A stretch of DNA of 64,000 bases. Source: Anaeramoeba flamelloides (taxonomy: Eukaryota > Metamonada > Anaeramoebidae). The position numbers and the translations under genes were made by a program. Shown piece by piece: positions 1-12,655 of this stretch. Every line of letters starts with the position of its first letter. Position 1 is the stretch's first letter. The notes under the pieces were generated by a model, which was not told where the DNA came from, did not search any database, and worked only from the letters and a program-made list of their open reading frames with translations. Location of the stretch: assembly GCA_027625915.1 (NCBI GenBank), contig JANTQA010000021.1:496001-560000 (forward strand), written 5' to 3'.

Positions 1-3000
1 ACTGAAAAAAGATTTTTTTGAGTGCTACCAGATATTGAAACTTTGAAACCAAAATACCATCCACTTTATTTGTGAAAAGAAAACGAACCAAGTAATTCCG
101 AGTTGAATCTTTTTTATTTTTCAATTTTTTGAACATTTTTTTTGATTAAATTTATTGGTTTTATTAAATTTGGTTTTGGATCTAGAAATGTGTTTATACG
201 TAAATGAGTGAAATTAATCAAACAGAAAACCAAAAAAATAGACACAAGAAGGTGTGTATTTTAAACAAATCTTTTCTTTTTAAAAGATCAAACACGAAAG
301 ATAACCTTTTCATATAAATTTGTTGAAATCAAGAATGAAAAAAAAAAATCGAATAAAGTATATTTTGGAAGATTGTGTTTTCTTCATCTTCTTAATTTGA
401 ATGAACCCAAATGATCTATTACCTAGAATTATTAGCCCCATTACTATTTATTATTATTTTACAAAATATTTGTTTACAAATGTATTTTCAAAATTCTTTT
501 TTCAAATATTGTTATCAAACTAAGCCAAAACAAAGATTACTGTTTTCAAAGAAGAAAGAAAGAGAATTGAATTCTCGAAATCAAAAAAAAAACAACTTCA
601 AAAGATTCAATCAAAGAAAAAGAGAATTAAGAAAAAATTTAAATCAAAATTTATAATTTTTTTGAGTTTTCAATTTAATCGAAAATAAATAATTATCAAA
701 TCAAACAAATAAATTGACTAAAATCTTTATTTCTGAAGAAAAATTCAAAAAATATACTATTTTCTGTAACAAGACTATAATTAGATGAAATTAAATGAAA
801 ATAGGAATTTTTAAAATTCATTTTTGGAAATTTTTGAGAAATAGGAAGTAATTTGGTGTGAATAACCCGTGTTGACAACCTTATACCCATTAGAAATATT
901 TAACTTGTGTTATTTTTTTTTCAGACCTGGGTATTTGAAGACATGAAGAACACACAATCACACTTGGTTCCAATTTAAATTGACCTTTGAGTTTAGATCT
1001 TGGATTAAAGTAAATAGTTCAAAAATTTTAAATGCTTTTGTTTCAAAAGCTTCGTAATAATTCCAAAACATGTGAGATAAAATGATTTTTTTTTTAAAAT
1101 TCAAAAAATGATCTTTTTCTCATTTTTTTGTCCAAAAATGTCAATTTTAATCTTTCAATATCTTCATAATTCGATTTTAAAATTTAATTAAAAAACCCTA
1201 TTTCTCGTTTATATATTGTTGTCATCCCATTGATTTATTTCTTTTTTTTTTTTTTTTTTTTTTTTACAGTTAACCAATTTGTTTTGCATGTGTTTAGTTT
1301 TTGTAATGGATTAAGGGTTTTAAAAAACGTGGATTGATTTACGCCACTGTAATTTGTTAATCAAAAATTTTTCAAACAAAAGTTTTTCCCTTCAGAATTA
1401 AAAATAAAATTGAAGTAAAGAAGAAGTAATTTTATCAAATGATACAGACAAGATCAACAAATAAATGATTTTTATTTATTTTTTCTTGATCAATTTTTTC
1501 ATTATTTTGCATTTCCATTTTTTAATTGGTATGTAAATATATTATACTAGGATATATCCCAAACTCCCATATTTATTAAAATATTAATTTATTTTGCTAA
1601 ATAAATAATTTGGAAAATTCAGTTTCGTATAAACTGTGGCACTAAGAATTTGTAAAATATGCTTAGTACCTTAACAACTCAAATAAAACAGTTTAATGGT
1701 AAAATGCTTATTTGTGGGGGTGGGTTATATATTTAAATATATACCTTTGCGATTTCATATAAAGATATTATATAAATAAAGTAAAAAAAATCTAAAAAAG
1801 AGAGGAATGAAGAATAAAATAAATAAAGAGATAAAAAATATTAAGGAGAGAAAAAAAAATAGAGAAAAATAGGGAGAGTGGGGAAGATCAGGAAGTAACA
1901 ACGTTCAATGGTAAAACAATTCAAATTTTTAGTTTTCACTTTTTAAAAATGACTGGAAATTTTCACTTTATTTTCTTTTAATTCCCTAAGATATATTTTA
2001 GGTGTCTCTTTTTTAAATATAAATTTAAAAAAGATTCATTATCTTGATTTTAACTGATAATTTTTAGTACGAACAACACAAAGAGTCCATTTAACGAAAA
2101 AAAAAGATTCCTTACTTTTATTTTTACTCTTTGAAACTTTTTAATGAAAAAATAAAAAGATGGAAAGAGCATTGTAATTTTATTTAATTTAAAATTCAAA
2201 TAAAAGAAAAGAAAAAGAATAATAATAAAAAAAAAAAAATGATTAAAAAAAGAAATATACAGATAGTACACATTCAAATTAAATAAAAATGGCTATTAGG
2301 ATAACTAGTCTTTAAGCTTTGATTAGAAAATTAAATAAAAAGTATCTTTAACTTTTTCCAAGTTTTCTGTTTATTCATCAAATAAGAATACCAATAAACT
2401 TCAAAACACGAATAGTGGATAATTATATTTTAATACTTTTATCTTGCCAGAAGTGTTATAAAAAAATCCATATGTATTCATTAGAGTTTTATAACTGATC
2501 AAAAATTTCTTCTTTCAAAATTCATCAAAACTTTACTTCATATAAACACGAATTTTTTTTTTTTAATAATTAACAATGATTTAAAATGCTTTGGGGAAAT
2601 AATTTAACAAAATTGAATTTCTCAAAGTAATTTCAAAATTTAAAAAAAATAAGTAACTTAAATAAAATTAAAGAACCATAGTAAAAAACAGAAAAAATAA
2701 TTCATTAAGGGACTAATTTCTATTAAATTTTTTTACCTAAATTTAATAGAGATTGAGAAAATTTTTTGTCAATCACTTAGATTTGAAAATCCGGTTTATT
2801 TTCATATTAAACATATTTCTAGATAAGAATCCTTTATTTAGAAATTGGTTAACAAAAAAAAAATAATAGAGACTCGTCCCTTAAAGAAAATCAATTTCAA
2901 TTTTTGATCTTAATTAAACCAAATTTTAGCTATAAAAATAATCAATATCAAAAATATCAAGTGATGTAGATCTGAAAAATATAGCATCATTTTTGAGATT

Positions 3001-3104
3001 TTTTTAAATATTTTTACTAGAGAAAAATAACATTTTTCTTCATTTTTATTTTATTTTTAAATTTCCATCAATCGTTAACCAATTCATTTCTATTTTTTTT
3101 CTTA
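1..3104. other. Gene-poor AT-rich left edge
   Basis: No conserved protein is recognisable here. The stretch is dominated by A and T runs, including a long T tract near 1240-1265. A short ATG frame at 204-251 (MSEINQTEN... then KK) runs straight into a GTGTGT donor-like sequence. It could be a first exon, possibly of the DBF4-like gene downstream, but nothing independent supports that. The 81-codon frame at 411-656 looks like AT-rich chance translation. Confidence 0.5.
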
Positions 3105-4007
3105 ATGACCCAATTTTTTTTTAATGATAAAATTGTTTTATTTTTATTTATTCTTTCTAAATTAATCTATGTATATTTCTACAAATTAGATCAACCATTT
3201 TTTTTAAAAAGAGTCCATACCTTTTCGAAATTTGGAAGAAATAAAAATAAAAATGAAAAAACTGAAACGAATAAAACCAACAAAAAATGGTGGAACATAA
3301 AATCAAAAAAAAAGAAAAAGAAAAAAAAAAATAAAGACAATCAAAATTCTATTGATTTAAAATCTGTACGACAATTATTTTTCCACCCGTTTATCATGAT
3401 TGAATCTACAAAATTTTCACATCGACCAGTTTGCAAAGAATTTGCAAAAATTAAAATACCAACGACAAAAACTTTTATAAAAGAAAAATCTAAAAAAAAA
3501 AAAACAGATTTTTCCATGAATTTTTTAAAAGAAAAACAAAAGGAAAAAAGACCCAAAATGAAAAAAAGACTGAAAGGCAGTGGCAATTGCAGGATTTGCC
3601 AAGTAAAATATCATGACCTTGATCGGCATATCCAAACAAAAAAGCATCGTGATTTTTCAAAAATAGATGAAAATTTTAAAGATATTGATTTATTATTAAA
3701 AACTGTTGAAGTGTTTTTTTATTCTTCTAATACAGAACTTGGCAATATTTCAAAAAACGAGAAATCAACTTCCTTTTCAGATTCGAAATTAGAGGATAAA
3801 AAAAATGATAAAAATTCCAAAACAAAATCTAAAATAGAAACAGAAACAGAAACAGAAACAGGGACGGGGACGGGGACAGGGACAGAAAAAGATATAGATA
3901 CATGCAAGGATAAAGATAAAGAAACAAAAAGGGGAATGGAAAATGGAAATGAAAAAGAAAAAAAAAAAAAAGAGAAAAACGAAAACAAAGAAAATGAAAA
4001 AAACTAG
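3105..4007 (+). CDS. DBF4: DBF4-type zinc-finger protein, regulator of CDC7 kinase (5' end uncertain)
   Basis: DBF4 activates the CDC7 kinase, which phosphorylates the MCM helicase to fire replication origins. Two family hallmarks are visible. The first is a motif-M-like block at about residues 95-113 (PFIMIES... then RPVCKEF), matching the PF-[IV]-x-[VI]-E-D...-RP pattern through which DBF4 grips the kinase. The second is a DBF4-type zinc finger with C162, C165, H175 and H181, spaced C-x2-C-x9-H-x5-H exactly as in human DBF4 and followed by a similar helix. The tail is low complexity: TETETE/GTGTGT near 3838-3890, then K/E/N-rich. The N-terminal BRCT (motif N) is missing. The first ~28 residues are hydrophobic and unlike DBF4, and an acceptor-like TAG at 3187-3189 suggests the real exon starts at 3190 with upstream exons unplaced. 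Stop is TAG. Family call good, gene model incomplete. Confidence 0.75.
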   Translation: MTQFFFNDKIVLFLFILSKLIYVYFYKLDQPFFLKRVHTFSKFGRNKNKNEKTETNKTNKKWWNIKSKKKKKKKKNKDNQNSIDLKSVRQLFFHPFIMIESTKFSHRPVCKEFAKIKIPTTKTFIKEKSKKKKTDFSMNFLKEKQKEKRPKMKKRLKGSGNCRICQVKYHDLDRHIQTKKHRDFSKIDENFKDIDLLLKTVEVFFYSSNTELGNISKNEKSTSFSDSKLEDKKNDKNSKTKSKIETETETETGTGTGTGTEKDIDTCKDKDKETKRGMENGNEKEKKKKEKNENKENEKN

Positions 4008-7000
4008 TTTAATATTGTTTTTTTCATTAAAACGAAATATATTAGTTTCGTTAAATATCAAAAGAATTTATTAAAAAATAATTCTTTGTTTGTTTTTTTC
4101 AAATTTTTTATTTATAATTGAAAATATAATAAATTTTAATAAAAAAATTTAAATTATTAAAATTATATGATAATCAAATTAAAATTCTTTTTTAAAAAAA
4201 GACTAAATTATAATAAACCATTTTTTATTTTTAATCCATTTTTTCCTGGCTGAATTTACTTTTTATTGAGGAGAAGAGTTTTTAAAAAAAACTATCAAGT
4301 TGTTACTTGCTGATAATATCAAGATACTGAAACACAAAAGTATGAATAACTTGGAAATAAAAACCAAAAAGTAAAGGTAAAAAATATGAAGGTTTAAAGG
4401 AAATGAGATAAAAATGAAAAAAGAAATCACAACATTTAAACAACTACTGAACAGATGAACATTCATGATCAATTATCGAATTAAATTTAATTTTATGACA
4501 AGTAACATTACGACGGTGATTTTGTGTGTTATCAATTAAACTATATTATTGGCTTTTTTTTTGATTTTTTCCAATTGCTTCTTCTAAACCCTTTTTAAAT
4601 TTAATTTTTTTTCTTTTTCTTTTTTATTTTTTTATTGTCAATTTTTTTGTTTTTGATTTTTAACCATAAAGATAATTTGTGTATGTATTTTTCTTGAATA
4701 ATCGTGAAATCTATAGGTTTATGCAATTAAATTTCCTTTCAGAAATTAAAGTAAAAGATTCCAAAGAGTGTAATTTTCACTACTTGATTAAAAATATAAA
4801 AGCTTTTTTTGTTGGATACTATTTTGAAAACTTATTCCCAAATTGTTTAAATAAGAATATTATCCTAAAAAAATAGTCTGTTTAAAATTGAATAAACTTA
4901 AGTTTAAGATAAGGTAATACATATTCTATTGCTAACCCAATTAGTTCATTGGATTATTATTCTTTTTTTTTTTTTTTTCACATTTACATCAGGGAAAATT
5001 CCGAATTTCATTTTTTAGTTAAATAAAGGGATTAAAGGGGGTTTGAATGATGATCAGAAAGTTGTATTTTTTTAACAAAACAAAGAATTTCTTTGAATAT
5101 AGATTGAAAATAATTTTTTTGGCTCTATTTGGATTTCAGTATTATAAGAAAAGACCATATACAATAACTAATAATATAGAAAAGTATATCAAATAGAATA
5201 TAATGAAGGTTATTTGATTTTAATTTTGCTAAGAATTAATTTAAATAACGTAATTTACCATTTTATTAACTTTTTTTTTTTATTATTTTTTTTGTTAGAA
5301 ACATATTTTCTATCAAATTTCCCAAAATAATTTACAAATATGTTTTATTTTTTTTTTATAATTAACATTGAAAGACTAATAATGAAATACATAAAATAAT
5401 GTATAACAGTGAATAATTCCAATATATTGATATAAATATAATCTATATAATCATTTTATAGTTCCATAAAAACTGAAAAATTCCAATTCTAAGGGAAAAA
5501 ATTGAGAAAAATAACAATGGTTCATTTTGATCTTAAATTGAAGATTAAAACAAATTCCAATAGAAAATAATAATTTTTTTCTAAAAACATTTTCACAGTT
5601 TTAATAACATTTAAATAGCCCATTTTTTTGATAGTGAATATCAATAGTAGTATACAAAAAAGTTTTTCCAAGAGAAAAATGTTTCAATATCAAAAAAAAA
5701 TTGAAAAAAAAGTAAAAAAAAAAGGAGAAAAAATGATTTCACTTTTGAACTATTCAAAATAATTTTTTTCTTTTAAAGATACAGTCAAACTATTAAAACA
5801 TACCTAACCCATTCATACATAAGAACATCAATTACGAGAAAATAGTGTATTTTATGTGATAAACGAACCATTAATAATTTTCAGATTATTATTACATATT
5901 TAAATCATTTTTTTGAAACTAACATATTTATAATATCTTAAGAAAAAAAATAGAATCTAATTTCAAAAACCCTCGTTTAAATTAAACAGAAAATTCATAA
6001 TAAAATGAAATATTTCACAATAATTTTTTTGAATATTTATATTTTATTGTCATCAAGTTTTAAAAATAAAAAATATTTAATATCTGATATAAAAAGTAAT
6101 CTTTAACAATGATATGATTATTAAAAAAAAAAAAAAATATTTCTAAAAATCTCTCACACAATTTTCACATATTTTCTTTTATGAAAAACATCAATTTACA
6201 AATTTCTTGAAATAAAACAATTGAATCGTGTTTAGTCAGATACATAATGGAAATTTGCCTAAATAAAGAAAAAAAAAGAGTATGAAAAAATAAACCATTA
6301 CAAACAAAAAAATGTTAACCAATTGGAAATGAGATAAAGTTTTTTATTGTATAATTACTAAAAAATTCAAAAAAACTTCCGTAAAAAGTTTAGTTCCATT
6401 TTTAATACATTTTTAAAACTCTACTTTCCAAACATTAATTTCAAATAAAATTTTACCAATAGATTTTTTTTAAGTGATTATATGAGTTTCTGCAAATAAA
6501 ATATTCAATTCTTCTTAAATCAAAGAGAATTAAAAAAAAAAAACAAAATGAGATTTGAACTAAAAAAATTTCAAGAGTTTTTGAATAAATAATTATTTTT
6601 TCAATAAAAATTTAACCAAGAAAAAATCATAATTGTTATTTAGTGTTGTCTCAAAAAAGATCTTTCTGAAAAAAAATGAATTAGATTTTTTTTTATTAAA
6701 AATTTATCTAATCGATTTTCCAAAAAATTCAAATTTAATCATATATATTATAGAAAAAAAAACCAAGTGATTATTTTTTTTCATGATTGTTATTAGATAA
6801 CTAATATAAAGTTTATTTTTTAAATAAAAGTGCATTGAATACCAGACAAAGGATTAAATACCCAATGGAATTGATCTAAAATTCAAAGTACTAAACCAAG
6901 AAATCCTTATTTTTAAAATAACCTTTAATATGGCAATAATGAAATAAAATGATAAAAATTCCTTTTCTGTTTGATGCTATATTAAAAAACAATACACCAT

Positions 7001-7412
7001 TTAACACCAATCAACTTGAAATTTCTTGGTGAAACTTGAAATTAAGAGAATCCCAATTTGATGGCATTTTTATTTATAGGTGTTGTCTCCTCAGTTGTTT
7101 TTTTATCAAGTCTAAAAATACTTTAGTTTGATCATTTGTGCAATGTCCACAATTAAATTTTCATTTTTTTCTTAAAAAAACACTTTTTTTTACTGACTGT
7201 TAAATTTATTCGGAAAATAAACACTATATAATGAAACTAACTCCTTATAACAAAAATTATAAATAGGCATAATACTAACTTTAGTATCTGTTATGAACAA
7301 CACATGTCAAAACAAAAATTTTTCATTTTTTTCAAAAAACTCTGATCTTTTTCACTTTATTTCTGACCCTTAATTCGACAAAACAAAATAAGTTGGTTAA
7401 TTAAATTGTACA
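4008..7412. other. Intergenic, no gene seen
   Basis: A 3.4 kb AT-rich spacer between the DBF4-like gene and the histone deacetylase. Short frames such as 4679-4876 are hydrophobic or Lys/Asn-rich chance translations. No conserved exon, RNA gene or clear inverted repeat was found. The last few hundred bases should contain the deacetylase promoter, but no specific element can be named. Confidence 0.5.
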
Positions 7413-10400
7413 ATGTCAAAAAAAAGAGTTGCTTATTTTTATGATTATGATATTGGATCATTTTATTATGCAACAAAGCATGCAATGAAACCAAACCGAA
7501 TACGTATGGCACATGAGCTAATACTTGGTTATGGGATTTATAAAAAAATGGAGATCTACCAGCCTCATCGCTCATCAATTTTAGAGATGCAACGTTTTCA
7601 CTCCAAAGAGTATGTGGATTTTCTTTCAAAGGTGAACCCATTTAACGAGGAGGAATACGAAGAAGAAAAATATCTTTATAACGTTGGTCAGGATTGTCCA
7701 ATTTTTGAAAACATGTTTGAATTTTCTCAAATTTCTGCTGGTGGATCCGTTGCTGGTGCAATAAAACTAAACAACAACCTTGCTGATATCGCAATTAATT
7801 GGGCTGGTAAGCATTTGTTTCTGCTCAAACTCTAATCTTTTTCTTTTCTTTTTCAGTATTTGAAAATTATTTCCTTTTCTTTTGTAAAACGATATAGAAA
7901 GGAATTTAAAACCCACCTCAAAAACTTTCCAATTTGTTGTCTTTCTTTTTTTTTATAAACCCTCTTGAAAAACCATTTTTGAATTTTTTTTATTTTAAAA
8001 AGAAACCAAAAAATTTTGAAAACCTCCAGGCACCAAAACCTAAAATATTTATTACTTTTTTAAAATGTTTCCGAGTCCTTCACAAAAGCTGGTTCAAAAC
8101 AACAAAAAAAAAAAAAAAATCCATTTTCTTCTTTGTTCAATCAACTAAAGACCAAATTATCTCTCTTCAAAAATTTTTTTAAAATCACAAATAATAACAA
8201 TAACGATCTCCTTTTATTGTTTAAAAATCTTTGAATTCATAGGTGGTCTTCATCATGCAAAAAGTAAACAAGCATCGGGTTTTTGTTATATTAACGATAT
8301 TGTTCTTGGAATTTTGGAATTATTAAAATTCTTTCCAAGAGTATTGTATATCGATATTGACATCCATCATGGAGATGGTGTTGAAGAAGCTTTTTACAAA
8401 ACAGATCGAGTAATGACTTGTAGTTTTCATAAATATGGCGACGGATATTTCCCTGGAACAGGTTTGATTTTGATTTTTTTTTTTTTTTAATTTCAAAAAA
8501 TCTCATAAGAATTACTTTTTCTTGGTTTTTACCAAATTTTTCAAATTGAAATTATCACTAACAAATATTTTAATCATTTCAATTTATTAAAACAAATTAA
8601 TTTGGTAAAATTCCTTACAGTTTTGTATAGACATACTGGAGATTTTTATGATATCATGCTTAATTTACAATAAAGTTACAAAAATCGCGATAATTTCTAT
8701 CAAATCGTGATATTTTAGAAAATCGTTTTATTCAATATTATCGTCTTAATATAATAAATTGGGATGTTCTATAAAATCGCAATAATTATTTAAAAATCAT
8801 GATAAATTACAAAATATAGTGATTAAAAAGTAATCGCGATAAAATAGTTGATGGGTTTTTTCGACCAAATGAGAAAAATTAAAAGTGAAATTTATTTTAT
8901 TTTACTAATATTTTTAATTAAGACCCACTTTTAAACAAGATCGACCAAAAATTGTTTTGACAATTATTGTTGCAATTTTTTTACAAACAAAAAATTGTTA
9001 ATTATTTTCAAAATAGTATTTGATAAAATGAACCAAATAAAACTGTTTCATTTCTTCACAGATGAGAACAAAAATTAGATGAATTTCAGACAACTTTTGA
9101 AGGAAACTTTGATGAAAATAAAATGAAATTCGATTGAAAATCTATTGTTTTTTTTTGAATGAAATTTAATGAATCATCATTGAAATAGACAATGGAAGTT
9201 AATTGTAATTTTTTTTGAAAATTGAAGGAATTTAATGAAAAATATTGAAATATTAAAGAAACATAAACGAAAAATAAATAAAAATTTATTGAAATTTCAA
9301 AGGAGATATTTATTTTTTGATTAGTTCATATGAGAATAAAGAAATAGCACAAAATATATAAAAAAAAGGAAAAAAAAAAGAAGAGAAAAAAGATATTAAT
9401 AAAAATATACCCATAAAAACGATTTTAAGATAAATCCATTCAAAAATATTCTACTGCTATTGTTTTCTAAATTTTGATTCTTGAAACACAATTTTTTTAT
9501 TAATTCTAAAATGGTCTTTGTACTATTATTATTATTATTTTGGGATTTAGGTTTAACTTTTTTTTTATTTTTAGATATTTTTTTGTTTTATGTTGGAATA
9601 GAAAAAAAAAAGAAAAAGAAAAGAAAATAAACTAAAAAGAAATTAAATTAATACAAAGTTCTATTATATATTTATTCTAAGTCCAAAAAAAAAAAACAAA
9701 TCCCAGAAATAATAAGTATAAAAATAAAAAAATGAAAATCTTTAAAATTGTTTTCATAAATTAAGAGAGAAAATCTGAATAAGCAATTGTAGATAAAAAT
9801 GAATTATTTATATAATTTCAACACAACGAAGGAATAAATTAATTTTTAAAAATGATAAATATACTTCTTGACTTTTCCATAGAGATTAAAAGGCTTTATT
9901 AAGATTGTTAATTTATAGTAGCTCTCAAATTGTTCTTAAATGATTTAAAAAGATGATAAAAACACAATTAATATTTCAAATAATTGTATTGATTTGATAT
10001 AAATTAATGGAAAAAAATCATTTAATGATTTTTATTGAAAATTTGAAGATATTTAGAGAAACCCTTCGATCAAAATTTCAACAAAATTCCATAAAATGAA
10101 ATTTAAATGAAATATTGTTGAAATATTATAAAAATTTCAATGCCAAATATTTGATTTCTAAAAAATGATAGAAAATCCAATGATTTCATATATATTTGTA
10201 ATCATATATAACATATTAATCTGCTTAAAAATGAATTTAATTTTCTTTATTGTATCACCTTTTCATTTTGTTGAAGGGATAATAACTATTTATTACTTTT
10301 TAACATTATTTTTTCATAAAGAGTTTCTTTTACTGAATATAAATTCCAAGAGTGTGAATATTTTATCAAATACTATTTATTAATATTGCTTTATCTCTTT

Positions 10401-12655
10401 AAAAATCTTTGTATTAAATAAATCAAAAAACGTGAAACGCACCGGTTTCCCAATAAAAACAATTATCTATCACATACATGAGAGACATGGTATACGGTCC
10501 TAGTATACAACAAAAGGTGCTAACTTGGATGAAAAATGTCATAACATGGTGTGATTTTTATGGGATATAACACTTAGTACATTTTTTTATTTATTTTTAT
10601 TATCAATCTGTATCACGTGTGATCAAAAATTATTACACGTGATAAGAAGTGTGATAGCTTAGCACTTGTGGTATAATTTTATCACATTAAAATTATTATT
10701 AGGGAAGAAAATAAATTCTACATTAAAAGGAAAAATGATTCTTATTTTTCAGACTTCTGAAAGCAAAAGATTCGTTTGAAAAAATTTCAAATTTATTAAA
10801 AAAACTTAAAATTAAAGATATCAATTTTGCTCATGCGCAAAACAAATTTTTAACGATCTAAAAAAAAAAATTGAATTGGAAATATTCTCTAAAATCTTCA
10901 ACCTGTAAGAAAAAAATTTTTTTACATTACTATTTATAGATAACTAATCTACACTTCATTCTCAAATGATAAGATGTTTTTAAAGACACAATTTAATTAT
11001 AGTTTATAGTAATTCAAAAAATTATCAAATTACAAATTTGTTTTATGAAAGATAAAAATGTAAAAAGTGTATAATATTAATCAATTCTAATTCTTTGTCT
11101 GATTTATTGGAAAATTTTTAAACATCAGAATTAATCTTGATTATGACCCAAGTGTGGGTTTCAAAGGTGTTTTTCTTATTCAAAACAAAGGATCCTTCAA
11201 TTTAGAAAAAAACTTCAACTACTTATCAAAGTAGAATTTTATAATTTAACAAAAATTCAACATTCATATTATCAAAAATTTCAAGAATAAAAACAATAAT
11301 TTGAGTTCTAATAATTGGGAAAAGACTTTTTTTATTTTTTCTAAACATAAAAAATTTGCATATTGTAAAAACTTTTGGAATTTTAATCACTTTTAATTAC
11401 ACACAACCTAAAGATTTCTGGTCTTTTTAAACAAGTACAAATAAAGAAAATAATAAAATTGAAAGTTGAAAAATAAATTAATTATTTTAATGTAAAAAAA
11501 AATAAATAAAAAATTTTAATGAGGAGTTTATCTAATTACAGGAAAAATAATAAATAACAAGAATAACGTCAATTCATTATCTCTTCTTCATGTTATTCAT
11601 CTTTTTTTTTTTTTCTTTTATTTACTTTTCTTTTATTATTTCTTTAAATAATTTCAACTTTTATAGGTAATATTAAAGATACTGGGTTAGATAACGGGAA
11701 ATATTATTCTGTAAATTACCCATTGCTTGATGGAATTTACGAAAAGGAATATATCGAATATTTTAAAAAAGTAATTAACGGAATTAATGTTTGTTTCCGG
11801 CCATCAGCAATTGTCATGCAATGTGGCGCAGATTCCTTGGCTGGTGATCGATTAGGGTGCTTTAATTTACAGATCAAAGGGCATGGTAAATGTGTATCTT
11901 TTGTAAAAGAGTTGGGTGTACCTTTATTGATTTTAGGAGGTGGTGGATATACCCCAAAAAATGTAGCCAAATGCTGGACTTATGAAACTTCGGTATTAAC
12001 GAATGTTTCCGATTTATCAGAAAAATTGCCCGAAACAGAATATACTAGCTATTTTGGAGAAAATGACAATCTTTTAGAACTGGACATTAAAACAACACAC
12101 ATTGATAAAAACACAAAAAGATATCTAGAAGAAACTTATGCAGAATTGTCCCAAAATCTACGTGTTATTAAGGGCGCGCCTTCAGTTCGAATGGAATTAG
12201 CCCCACACAACAATTTAATCAAAAATTATGAATTTATCGAAAAGGAATTTGTTGAAGAAAAATTACCAGATGTGAGAATACATCCAATTATATTTAACAA
12301 ATTAATCCAAGCAAATAATGAATTTGAAGAAGACCTTGATTATGACCTTAAATATTTTATACAACCTAATTCCCAATATAGGGAAACAATATTGAAAAAA
12401 GAACCAATTTTTAATTTCGATGATATCAAAAATGAAAAGGCCTTATTCCCAATTACAAATGATGAAAAAGTGGTATTAAAACGTAGTTATGCCTTTGACA
12501 CAAGTAATCAAGTTGAAGATTCATATGAAATCAATCCTAATTCTAGAAATCAAGATGAAAATCAAGAAAATTTAGTTAAAAAAAGACGAACAAATTCATC
12601 CAAAACTTTATCAAGCCAAAATCAAGAAAGTACTAAGAAACCAATTGATAAATAA
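7413..12655 (+). CDS. HDAC1: Class I histone deacetylase (HDAC1/2/RPD3 type), 3 exons
   Basis: A zinc-dependent lysine deacetylase that removes acetyl groups from histone tails in nuclear corepressor complexes. Exons are 7413-7806, 8243-8461 and 11667-12655; they join in frame (394+219+989 nt) to give 533 residues. Donors are GTAAGC and GTTTGA; acceptors are TAG and TAG. The catalytic set is complete: H135/H136 (GGLHH), zinc ligands D171 and H173 ([11 protein letters not shown]) and D260 (CGADSL), and the transition-state Tyr299 (GGGGYT). These match human HDAC1 H140/H141, D176, H178, D264 and Y303. Both splice junctions fall inside highly conserved motifs (NWAG-GLHH and FPGTG), so the exon model is strong. 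The tail after about residue 400 is acidic, then ends in a basic KKRR stretch and Ser/Gln-rich sequence. Intron 2 is 3.2 kb and full of repeats. The symbol marks the closest human family, not strict orthology. Confidence 0.96.
8650..8890 (+). repeat. Dispersed ATCGCGATA-rich repeat, copy 1
   Basis: About 240 bp with recurring variants of ATCGCGATA and ATCGTGATA. It aligns by eye, same orientation, to about 62555-62800 near the right end. Shared landmarks include AATTTACAATAAAGTTAC versus AATTCACGAGAAAGTTAC, TTTTAGAAAATC, and GATAAAATAGTTGATG. Neither copy has a coding frame. Family unknown; it may be the end of a longer non-autonomous element. Confidence 0.6.
9148..10355 (+). repeat. Forward arm of ~1.2 kb inverted repeat
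   Basis: This arm in deacetylase intron 2 reappears in reverse complement at 13106-14313, downstream of the last deacetylase exon. Over the final ~215 bp the two arms differ by a single base that I could see (ACTTTTTAAC against ACCTTTTAAC); elsewhere there are more substitutions, for example around 9870-9890. Both copies hold the same short frame ([14 protein letters not shown]...), which probably survives only because the duplication is recent. No terminal inverted repeat or target duplication was evident. Confidence 0.9.
10449..10704. mobile_element. Putative MITE with CCCAATA/TATTAGGG ends
   Basis: 256 bp starting CCCAATAAAAACAATTA and ending in a degenerate reverse complement, TAAAATTATTATTAGGG. 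The interior has palindromic words such as ATCACGTGTGAT and repeated TATAACAC/GTGTGAT. Its ends resemble those of the better preserved element at 18494-18753. No target duplication is obvious. It lies in deacetylase intron 2. Confidence 0.5.

Larger units (their letters stand above)
8462..11666 (+). other. Intron 2 of the histone deacetylase, repeat-filled
   Basis: A 3,205 bp intron carrying at least three separate repeats: an ATCGCGATA-rich dispersed repeat (about 8650-8890), the forward arm of a 1.2 kb inverted repeat (about 9148-10355) and a CCC/GGG-ended element (10449-10704). Intron 1 of the same gene is only 436 bp, so insertion of mobile sequence probably explains the length. No internal gene was recognised. 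Confidence 0.85.

Noticed and set aside
411-656. 81-codon plus-strand frame
   Set aside because: Hydrophobic start then Lys/Arg/Asn run with no recognisable motif; typical of chance translation in this AT-rich DNA.
905-980. Acceptor-like T-run plus CAG at about 924 followed by a short frame TWVFEDMKN...
   Set aside because: The frame ends after 17 codons, no partner exon fits, and CAG acceptors are not used by the supported introns here.
10165-10383. 72-codon frame duplicated at 13078-13296 (minus), which might be a small conserved protein
   Set aside because: Both copies lie wholly within the 1.2 kb repeat arms and diverge exactly at the arm edge, so conservation reflects recent duplication.
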